Origin: Capitulum mitella | Taxonomy: Eukaryota; Arthropoda; Thecostraca; Pollicipedomorpha; Pollicipedidae | NCBI GenBank assembly: GCA_030062745.1 | Contig: CP099839.1 | Location: 43,015,891-43,079,890, forward strand | Direction: 5' to 3' | DNA: 64,000 nucleotides | Shown: positions 1-10,600 of the stretch, piece by piece | How the letters are laid out: each line of letters starts with the position of its first letter | How positions within the stretch are numbered: position 1 is the first letter of the stretch | The notes under the pieces: model-generated | Database searches by the model: none | What the model saw: the letters and a program-made list of their open reading frames with translations, nothing else | What the model was told of the DNA's origin: nothing | Program-made: the position numbers and the translations under genes

Positions 1-93
1 GAGTGCTCTCTCCGCGATGGACGCTGTCAGAGAGTGCTCTGTCCGCGAGGGACGCTGTCAGAGAGTGCTCTGTCCGCGAGGGACGCTGTCAGA
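1..93. repeat. 31-bp minisatellite, three copies, cut by the window edge
   Basis: Three head-to-tail copies of a 31-bp unit starting GAGTGCTCT and ending GACGCTGTCAGA lie at 1-31, 32-62 and 63-93. The second and third are identical and the first has two differences. The array runs off the left edge, so its full size is unknown. Confidence 0.85.
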
Positions 94-320
94 GAGGGAT
101 CAGGACGGGGGTGTCTCATGCGGCCGGCGGTACCGTTAATGACGTGTCGCATGATGTTTTCGATCGGCAGGCGACTGCTGTACGTCTGTAACGAGATATC
201 GTCTCGTTAGCGACGACCCGAAGCGAGCCTCTGCTTGTGTCTGCGGGAACAATCAGGCGGTGTCCTGGGCAGTGCTGCCGGCGCCGGGCGGTGTCCGATA
301 ACCGTGCTCGCTCTCGGCAG

Positions 321-440
321 ACTATGTAGGCTTCATTAAGAAGATAATGAAGTTGATGCAGACGAAATACATAGACCTGCGGCGGACGGCGATAGAGCTG
401 TGCCAGCTGGGCGAGTCGGCCTCGGCTCCTGTACGGCCCA
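321..440 (+). CDS. candidate internal coding exon, product not recognised
   Basis: An acceptor (CTCTCGGCAG) at 311-320 and a donor (GTGAGT) at 441 bound 120 bp that read openly as a plausible peptide beginning YVGFIKKIMKLMQTKY and containing DLRRTAIELCQLGES. The exon enters with two bases of a split codon and leaves after one base, so it is symmetric and could splice to another exon of the same phase. I do not recognise the peptide. It may be an upstream exon of the winged-helix/PNP gene or belong to a separate gene. Splice signals and codon content support it; no homology does. Confidence 0.4.
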
Positions 441-1688
441 GTGAGTACACCCAGACGCCGCGCGGGCCCCCGCGCCACGCTGTTTTGATGCTCGGCTGCC
501 CCGGAAACGGCCGGCGAAGAGGTGCAGTCCGTGGAGTCACGTGACCGGAACTGTCTGTGCCAATGTTGTTCACGTAAGCGGTTCTGCCGGAGAGGCACAG
601 TGAGCTGTGTTGTGTTGGTGATGTACCGTGCGGCTGACGGGCCGGCGGCGTCTCTTCTGCCGGGAGACCGACCTGCGCCGCCGGTCCGTCAGCGGCGCCG
701 CCGCCAGACTGCTGACGCTCTTCTCCTCCCAGCCAGGCCGGGCTACATTCTGTGCTCGGTGGGAGCTCCTCGGCGCCCCTGTAAGATACGGCCGGGTACT
801 CGGTGTGCCGACTAACACGCTGACACACTGCAGAACCGCCTGCGCTCTGACCCGCTAACGTTCTGTAGGACGGCTGCGGCCTGCTGGCGGCGTGTGACCT
901 AACCCATTAACAGAGCGGGCCGGTGCATGCGGACCGGTCGGAAGCTGTTTCCAGGATGGCTGACCGTGGGATAGTGAAGTGGCGCAGACTAACCAGCAGA
1001 TGTAGGGTCGGTTTGCTCAACACCCTCACTGCTGCTTTTTCTGCTTTTTGGTCGTTGGCTTCGACAGCTGATTCCTCGCTGTTCGGTACAGGTGTGACGC
1101 AGGGCTTTCCTGTTGTAGATGTACTGCACTTTGCTGTGATTTCACATCAACAAACTGCTGAGATAGCGTGGCGTGGTGCGGTCTTGGCGTAGAATCACAG
1201 CACTCTACTGTGGGTTGTCGCGGTAATTGTTGAGTGGCTCAGTACATGGTGGCAGTTAACTGTGTTGCTTGCGGCTGTTCATGCTCCCCGTGTAATCCAG
1301 ATCCGCTTTGTCCACGGTCGGTCTGCGTAACCTCGTGTCCACGTTCTTGAAACTGTCCATTCTCTGCCGTGTAACTTGATGTCCGTCTCCTAGCTTTTCC
1401 CTCGTGTGGCGTCACCTGCCGTGTCTGTGTCTGTGGTTCTAGCGCTCCGCTCGCAGTGTGGCAGCCTCGCGTTCCGTTGCCTGGTAACTGTCTCGTGTCG
1501 CACCGTGCGCCCGTGTCCGAGCTCTGTGTCCGCTGTCCGGCCAGACGGCGCGCTGCCGGCGGCCGGGCAGGCTCGGCACGCGCGGCTGCGGCCGCTGCGG
1601 CCGGCCGTGGCCGCCCGGCCGGTGCCGTGCCCGCGGGTCGGAGCCAGTCCGGACGCCGGGTGCGCCACTCCCCGGCTGTCGGGCCTAG
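441..1688. other. GC-rich stretch without a secure gene
   Basis: No secure exon is seen. One possible small exon is 733-780: it has a strong acceptor (CTCTTCTCCTCCCAG), 48 bp open, donor GTAAGA at 781, and phases that match the exon at 321-440. Stop codons close the downstream coding frame at 1686-1688, so any upstream coding sequence must join by splicing. Confidence 0.3.
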
Positions 1689-4600
1689 AGCGAAACGCTA
1701 GGCCCGGGTCAGCGGGGACCGTCGCCCGCCGACAGCAGCGCGGCGCCGCCGGCGCTGCCGACACCGTCCGGGTCCGGCCGGCGGCAGCCAGCTCTCTGCC
1801 GGCGCACAAGGACTCTGCGGCCCCAGCGAACGGAGTGCCTCGGGGAGGGGCGCCGACTCCGAGGTCGGAGGCTGCGCCGGCGACTAGGCCTCTGTCGGCG
1901 CGCAAGGACTCCTCGGCCCCGGCAAACGGAGTGCCTCGGGGAGGGGCGCCGACTCCGAGCTGGTCGGAGTCGGCGCCGGCGGCCAAGCTCTCGGTCGCCG
2001 CAGAAGAACTCTGCGGCCCCGGCGAACGGGATTCATCGAGGTGGCGTGCCGACGCCGAGATGGTCGGAGGCTGCACCGGCGGCCGGCCCGAGCGCGAGCA
2101 ACAGAGCGTCCGCTCTCCGGGCGGAGTTCTTCGGGCTGACGCCGAGCAAGGGCCGGGAGTCGAAGGCGCCTCCGCAAGTGACTGGTTCAGCGGCGAGCGG
2201 GCAGCCCGGCGCCGCCGCGGCCGGCGCGAGAGGCAGCAGTTCCGTGCGGGACAGGGACAAAGGCCCGCCCGCTCCAGCTCGCGCCGCCAGCCTCGGCCAG
2301 TACCGTAGACCGGAGCTGATCCCCCGCCGGCCGGACCCGTCGGGCCGGGAGGCGGCGGCGGACGGCGCAGGCTCGGGCCGCCAGCACTGGAAGCTGGGCC
2401 CGGCGTCCGGCGCCGGCCGGCCGCCGGGGCCGGACCGGAGCGGCCCGCCGGACACCGCCGCCGGCCCGCTGGTCCGAACCGGCACTGCCAGGACCTCGTA
2501 CCGGCTGGCGTTGGGCGCGGAGGACGATCCGGAGGCGGCTGCCGGCGGGGCCGACTCGGTCGTCAGGGCAGTGGAGTACACGGCAAGGCCGGGGCGAAGG
2601 CCTGCAGAGGAGGCCGGTCCGACAGACTCCCTCAGGCAGCGGGGCGGCCAGGCCGGCGGCCGCAGCCGGGACGCGTCGCGAGAACGCAGACCCAGCAGCC
2701 AGGACCGCGGCTTCCGTCACGGCTTCAGGCAGGAGCCTCAGAACAGTGCCGAGTCGGCCGGAGACTCAACGGCCGTCACCACGGACCCTTCCCGGCCCGG
2801 TCCATCGGCGTCCAGTCCTCCCGACCCTCCTGTTGAAGGGACGCCACCAGGCGCCCCGGACGAGAACCAGGCCGGCGCACCCTCCAGTGACAGCCTGGAG
2901 CGACACCGCAAGCGAGAGCGGAAGATCATGTCGCTGCTGCGGTCGTCCAACCTGTCTTCGTCGATGAAGCGGCAGATCTCGTCGAACATGTCGATTTGTT
3001 CCGGCGGCTCGCAGCCGCCGGAGGAGAGGCGCGAGACGGACTCCAAGTCGGCGAGCACCCCGTCGCTGCCGACGAAAGGCGCGGAGCCGCGGCCGGCGGA
3101 CGCCGAGCAGGAGGAGTTGCGGCGGCGGCGGCGCGAACGCAAGTTGCGCTCACTGCTGGCCAAGGCGACCGTGTCGACCGAGTCGTTGGACGACGGCTCG
3201 CTAGCGGGCAGCTCGTCCAACATGAACCGCCTGATCGCCGAGCTGAAGCAGCGGGAGGAGAGCGCGCCGGCTGGTCCCGTGAAGAAAGCGGAGCGCCGGC
3301 TCGGCGACGGCAGCGGCGGCACTGCGACACCCGCGCCACCCGCGGCCGAAAGCAAGCGAGACGAAACAGAGAGAGGCGGGAACAGAGGCAGCGGGCGGCG
3401 GAAGGGGACCAGGGCTTCTGAGCCTGCCGAGCCGTCAAAGGGAGGCGAGCGGCCCGAGCCGGCCGAGCCGGCGCGGGCCGGCCGCCAAGGCACGCCGGAG
3501 TCGTCTCTGACGCGCAGCTCCGAGTCGGTGGGCCGGCCGGAGCGCCGGACGCCGGAGCGCCGCGGCCGCGACCGGCTGTCGGACCCGGGCGGCGAGGCGG
3601 GCGGCCGGCGTCGGCGGACCGCCTCGGACGCGGCGCGGCCGGCCCGCCTCTCCAGCGCCCTGCCGCCGGCCGACGAGTCGCGCAGTTGCGAGGCGCTGCC
3701 CCAGCGCCCGGCCAGCGCCTCCGGGCGGCGGCGGCCGCGGCCGGCCAGCCCGGCCGGCGCTCTGCCGACCGTGCGGCGACCCGGTCCGGAGCGGCAGCCG
3801 GCGGCCGGCCTGCAGCGGGCCCGCTCGCTGCCCGCCGCCGACGCCGGACGGCTCCACTTCCGCGAGGCGGCGCGCGCCAGCCTATACCGGGAGCTGTACA
3901 GGAACTACCGGCGCCGGCAGCAGCTGATGCGCGAGGCGGCGGCGGCGGCGGCTGCCGGCCCGCCCGGCGCCCGCTCGCTGGCCTTGGAGGCCGTGCTGGC
4001 CGACTCGGCCGAGGCCATGTCTCGCCGCGAGCGCCTGCTCCGACTGGAGGAAGACATCCTGGAGGAGCTGCTCTTCCTGTTGCCGCCCAGTCTGCGGGCG
4101 CGCGTCTACAACGGTGGGTGGGGTGCGGCGCCGGAGAACAGCGGAGCTGCACGAGACTCCTGACTGACGGCGTCACGCACGCCGGGCACCGCATGTCAAG
4201 AACTACCGGACCGGGAGAAAACTATGGATGTGGCGAGCGTACGCCGCTGGATGGCGTGCCGAGCAGACATGTCGGGCTCTGCGTTTGGTTGGAAGGTGGT
4301 TGATGCTTTTGGTTTTGTTGAAAAGAAGTATGCTGTTCGGCGTCCCGTTGTTCGTCGGTGTTCCGCGTGTTGCTGGTGTTTACATCTTTGCGGTGGAGGA
4401 TGTTCTGGAATTCATCTGAAGATGTGCAGTGTGCTGTGGTAGTCGTGTGGGAGTTCTGACTGTACTGCGGTACACGGGACTTCATCAGTCCGGCGTATGA
4501 CGGGCGACGGGCGTGGCCTCTGGCCGGTGCTGGGTTAGCGGCGAGCGCGCCCTCTGGTGGTCTGCAACAGCCGGCGGGCAGCCGAAGCCAGCCGGGCCTG

Positions 4601-7600
4601 TTTGAAGCGACAATGTCGTGGTCAGCGCATGAATCAGCTCCCCCCAGAGACGCGGGATGGTGACGGATGTGTTTATCTGGCGTCAGCCGAGCTGACCTTG
4701 TTTGTTTTAATGTGGAATATCTGCACTGTGATTCACAATTAGCGGTGACGTGTCACTTTCCGGCCCACAGAACACTCGTCCACGCGTAGGCGGAGCGCCT
4801 TCTGCGGCACGTGGAAGAGATTGTCTTTTTGTTCCTTGTCGAAGGACTTTCACATTGTGTATCATCTTCGTAAGATGCTTGAAATATGCATGTCCCTTTC
4901 GTTTAAGTTTGCCCTGAGGTGCGCATAAACGTAACGTTGAGAAATAAAAGCCCGAGCCACCCGCTACGTCGATGGTTACAGCTCGTGCCACGTAGTTCCT
5001 GCTGGATGTTATTGTTCTAAGGTTAAAACAACTAGTTTAAGGCTTAAGCCAAAATTAGTTAAGGTTCAAGCTGTCTTAGATGTTATATATTAGGCAGTTT
5101 TTAAGCCGTTTATGACGTTCCCCTGTGTCTCAGAGCGCATCTGTCCTTCGCACGGTTAATCACCCTGGTGCTGTTCTGTTACGGCTACGATCGCTCGTCT
5201 GGCCGCCAAACAGCCAGGTAAACCTTGGTCCCCTGTCCTTTTGAAACCTGTCATTCTCGGCGTGACGCGTGCTCCTCCGCCCAGCTGATCCGGTGACTGC
5301 TGGTCCTGTTCCGGACCGGCTGTGGGCGGTGCCTGATGATGTGTGTGCGGAGCAGGGGTGGCCCCGCGCGGTAGACGTGTGACCGCCCGCCGCGTTTCAG
5401 TATCACCCGAGGAGGGTCACGTCAACGGCGAGGTGGAGCTGACCGAGGCCAAGGTGCTGGAAATGATCGAGCAGTCCTACCCCAACCCCATCACCGTCCA
5501 GCAGATGGCCAAGTGAGTGCGAGCAGTGTTCGGCCCATCTGATGTACCGTGTCAGTGTCGTCCCTGTACATGGGACTGAGCGCTCTACGGGCATTGCGGC
5601 CTCGGGGGCATTTTAATTTCCCCGGAACATGCAGGGCAAGTTTACGTTCCGCGCAGCTCTGTTCTGACTCCATTTCGCATTCGAGGATTATGCGGCATAT
5701 GCGTGGATGTGAATTGCATGCATCGTTATGTCGGGTATCCCAACCCGATTTGGAATTTGCGAGATGGGATCAATTGTGACATGCTGACGCGATCTACTGA
5801 ATCATGATGTCGTCTTCCTTTGCGGCACGATGTCTGACTAGCACTGGACCGTTGGGCGTGGCTGTGGTGTGGTGGTCTCTCAGGCAGACGTACCGGACGG
5901 AGGAACGTCACCTCTCCAATCTGACGGAGCGGGTCTGTGCTGTGGTGGTCCCCAGGCAGACGTACCGGACGGAGGAGGAGATCCAGCTTCACTCTCCAGT
6001 CTGACGGAGCGGGTCTGTGCTGTAGTGGTCCCCAGGCAGACGTACCGGACGGAGGAGGAGATCCAGCTTCACTCTCCAGTCTGACGGAGCGGGTCTGTGC
6101 TGTGGTGGTCCCCAGGCAGACGTACCGGACGGAGGAGGAGATCCAGCTTCACCTCTCCAGTCTGACGGAGCGGGTCTGTGCTGTGGTGGTCCCCAGGCAG
6201 ACGTACCGGACGGAGGAGGAGATCCAGCTTCACCTCTCCAGTCTGACGGAGCGGGTCTGTGCTGTGGTGGTCCCCAGGCAGACGTACCGGACGGAGGAGG
6301 AGATCCAGCTTCACCTCTCCAGTCTGACGGAGCGGGTCTGTGCTGTGGTGGTCCCCAGGCAGACGTACCGGACGGAGGAGGAGATCCAGCTTCACCTCTC
6401 CAGTCTGACGGAGCGGGTCTGTGCTGTGGTGGTCCCCAGGCAGACGTACCGGACGGAGGAGGAGATCCAGCTTCACCTCTCCAGTCTGACGGAGCGCGGC
6501 ACAGTGCGGCCGCTGGAGTCGGGCGCCTACACGCGCGTGCACGAGGGCGACGCGGAAGTGACGGTGGTGAAGCAGATGCCGACCGTGGTGAGCTCTAAGC
6601 AGCCCACTATCGCCATCATCACGGCCAACTACTGCGAAAAGCTGGCCGTCGACGCCATGATCGTCAACAAGGAGACGTTCGTGCGGTTCACCACCGTCGG
6701 TAAGCGAGTGCCTCCCATACGGTCCTTCCACTTCGGAGTGCGAATCCGTGCGTATGGGAGGACCAACCGGCATTTTGTCCTGTTTTTAGGCAGAGATCAT
6801 TCAGATACGTCGGGCTCAATCCACAGCACTTGAGATACCGTACGCACGAATGGATCGCTGAAGACTGTTTCGATCTTTGTCAGATCAATCTTGACCTGCT
6901 TTTCTGAGCGTTCTCTTCCGTTTTGTTATGCATCAGCCATTCCGTCAGTGTCTGCTGACGTGTGGTCGCAGCAGTCTGCGTGTGGCCGCCGTCGGTCCAG
7001 TCCTGACCGCCGCCGCCCCCCCCCCCCGCAGGCGAGTCGAACGTCTACACGCTGGGCAACGTGGGCGCCCACCGCGTGGTGTCCACGAAGCTGCCGACGG
7101 TGGGGCACACGCGCGGCGCCGTCATCGCCGCCGGCAGCAGCACCACCCGGCTGCTGGGCTGTTTCCAGCAGGTGGAGCACGTCTTCCTGGTGGGCGTGGG
7201 CGGCGGCGTGCCGCACTACACCGACTACGTCCGCCACGTGCGGCTCGGGGACGTGGTGGTCGCGGCGCCGACCCCCGGACAGCGGTGAGAGCGCCGGCAG
7301 GGGCAGCTGTAGGCTTCGCCCGTACTGTCTCGGTGGCTGTGGCTGGTCAAATCGATCTTATCCGGGGATAGGGGAGTGACCGAAGCTGAAGTTCCTGAGA
7401 GGCTCATGTAGCATCTCATGGTGGAAAGATTTTTTCTGTCGTTTTTTGAAGACCGGTTGATGTTACAAGAGCAAAGAACAGCATGATGCCAGTCAGTGGC
7501 CTACATCCTAACTGTCCTTTCCGGATTGGTAAGGTCGAATTCTTATCCAATGACATGGGCGCACTGGTGTCCTGCATAGATCTTTCGGCGTTCGATGTGG

Positions 7601-10600
7601 TAACTCTGATCATTTGAAGCTCGTTGTCATGTACCGTTGCCATTGTGTCGGTATGTGTCAGTGTGTGCGGCTCCATTGTCGCGCCTTGCCGCAGCTTCAT
7701 CTACCTGCACTGCGAGCGGGCCAGCGAGCTGGAGTCCGGAGCGTTCGAGTTTGAGACCAAGTCCTGGGGCCCGCCGTGCCTGGACCTGCAGAATATCGCC
7801 GAGCTGCTCAAACAGCAGGGAGAGGAGCATCCGGAGTCGGCGCCCTGGCTCAAGTCAGTGCCCGGCCGCGCGCTCACGCGTGCTTTGAATCTGCTGAAGT
7901 TGTGGCGTTTTGCCACGTGGCCGCGGAAAGGCATCAGCCTGCTTTTAACTTGGGGTCTGCGGGTCTGCCAGTCACCTGCTGTTGTGTGCTGTTCCAGACG
8001 TCGATCCTAACTAATGGCTCGATATCTGGTTCTTTAGAGGTAATGAGTTGTCGGCTTTATTGGATGTAAGTTAGGTTAGCGCGGACCGTAGCGTCGCAGC
8101 CGGGACGGTGAGTGTGTCCGACTGACGGTCGATCGGCGCGGCCGGCAGGTACCTGACGGAGGGCCAGGAGCGGCTGCTGGAGCAGGACGCCGCCTTCCAG
8201 CGGCCGCCCGACGACACCGACAAACTCTACATGGCCATCGGAGACAAGGACGTGATCGAGGTGGCGCACCCGGCGCCCACCGAGGGCACGCCCAACCTCA
8301 GGTCAGTGTCGGCCCGCCGGGCGGACGGAGTGCCCGCCGGCGCGAGGCCATGGGCGGGCGGAGGGCGGGCTGAGTTGGACCGGCCGCCCGGTGGCAGGCG
8401 CCGCGCGGTTAACTGAGCCGGCCGCCCGGTGACGGCGTCCTGTTGTTTCTCCGGACAGGGAGCGGGGCCGGCCGATGATCCACGTGGGCCCGATCGCCTC
8501 CGGCCGCCAGGTGGTCAGTCATGACCAGATGAGGCAGGAATTCTCCAGCCAGGTGGGCATCCTCGCCTACGACGCCGAGTACGACTCTGTGGTGGAGAGC
8601 ATCTACGGCAACAGGAAGGACAACTACGTCTTCATCAGGGGCATTGCCGGTCAGTGGAGCGCGCCGTCGGAACGGCAAAGGTCTACCCTCTGTACCTTCA
8701 TTTGTCTTTCATGTCGCTGCATGAAGATCAGGCTTTGACTTCAGATAAGCGCTGATTGACGAATTGCCGAGTGCAAGCGAATTAATGTGTTAAGCATATT
8801 GTTTGTGTAGTATGTATGCATAGGTGGGCATCGTTACTAAAAAATGTAACTTCGTTACTCGTTACTCCGTTACTCAGAAAAGCCAGTCCGTTACTCGTTA
8901 CTCCGTTACTCTGCCTTAAAAAGTAACGGAAGTTACCGTTACTCCGTTATTCCGTTACTTTTGAAATGCAGTGAAAACCGAGCGAACGCGGGTTTTAAGT
9001 CTTTTATGCTGATTGTGGTTGTAAAACGCATTCCATATACAAAGGGAAGAAACAAAAAGCGCTCACCCCAAACACTCCGCTAGCTGCCCACTGCCCTCAC
9101 CAGCCGTTGTAGAGTCGGCGGCGCCGGGACAACAGCCGCGGCGGGTATTCTACCACTGTGTTAGCCACAGTGTTCAAACCAACGAATTCCTTTCATTGCC
9201 CGCGGCGCCAACGGAGCGGGAACAACCGGCGCTGGAGCGGACGCATGCAAAATGCGACGAACAGCGGACATCTGTCGACTGAGTTTGATCAACAATGCCT
9301 TTCGAAGTATCCGCCCTGAACATAATGGTCTCCGTACAGAGCTCGTTTCGGTCTCGCGAACTTCTTGTTTTGTTTTGAAATTATGTGTGTGTATTAGTTT
9401 GTGTACGTGCGCGTGCGTGGAGGTAAGATTCCTGATACCCCTGACGTTTTTTTAATACCACACGACGAAGGACTCAAAAAAACGTGACTGATATGGATTT
9501 TATTATTGTGAAATAAAAGACTAAAAAAAGGTGCTTTAGTACCTCTTCAGCACCCTTGAAAAGACAAATTAGCTATAAAAACATGGTCATAACTAAGATG
9601 CAACAGAGGATGTTAGCCGTTCACAAGTGGAACATTTTGGAACGATGACGTGACCTGACCTGACCCCTGTGAAAGGCCAAAATTGATATCAATGAATTCG
9701 CTATTGTCTTACGGTTCAGTATATGTCGCTTAAGTTCAGCTTTTTAGGGACAAGGTATTGTGTGTATTTACCTAATTTCAAGGACGTGTTTTGACCTTTC
9801 ATGGCGTCTGGTGGCCTCAAAATTGATCTGAGGTCAAAACTCTTGAATGTTTTCGTCTCAGTTTGACAAAACCTTTCCGCCGGTGTTTTCCTTTTTCCGT
9901 GCGATATATGGGAGCCGAGATCCTGGGATGTGCGGAAATCCGCGCCCCCCACCTCCGGCCGGGCAAAGGGCATTCTGAGCCCGGCCGGAGAAGGGTTAAA
10001 AACACTTCATTTAACCCTATTCCCTGTGGGGGGGGGCAGATTCTGCTACCCGTGTCTTTTTGCTTGTCGCTCCCACACTGTTTGCCGCAGCGCCACAAGA
10101 TTTTGTGGCATTTCATGGAATTGATACACACGTGTTTTGTCAACATTTAAAAAAAAATCGGTCCCGAAGAGGCGGTTCCAAGCCCCCGTTTTCGGCGGTA
10201 ATGTGCTGTACGTGAAGCTGCAAAGTTGTGCGGTTCACTATCGTGACATTTTGAGTAGAAATAAAGATCACTGACTGATTTATAAAGTCATACACATCCT
10301 AAACAATGCGTATGCACACACATTTTCAGGCGAACGCACACCCAGGTACTGAAAAAATGGGGGAGCACACTATTGTGCTTATGGTGCCCTTCCAATTTTG
10401 TTTACCTGGATCCACCTCTGCGCTACATATAAACTTAAACTGGCTTGCTAGTTGTACATCTGATGTTTATATCACCCAAAACAAACAAAAACAAAGGAAA
10501 TTTCTTATTTCAAAAATCACCCTTCTTGCCCTCCCTGGAACTGCCTATAGTTCTGTATTTTCAATTTCAGCTTTCGGTATATAAAAGACTTGACATTCCA

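Noticed and set aside
1406-2308. 300-codon + strand open frame as a separate gene
   Set aside because: It has no early ATG, and after unit 2 of the coding repeat its peptide loses the repeat theme, which continues in another frame.
2926-4194. 422-codon - strand open frame opposite the first PNP exon
   Set aside because: It is a shadow of GC-rich coding sequence. The + strand frame has matching splice phases into the next exon and a more plausible protein.
4224-4442. Small open frames after the first PNP exon
   Set aside because: They fall inside intron 1 and read like random translation of GT-rich DNA.
5862-6510. CRISPR-like array
   Set aside because: Units are contiguous copies with no unique spacers, and the context is a spliced eukaryotic gene.
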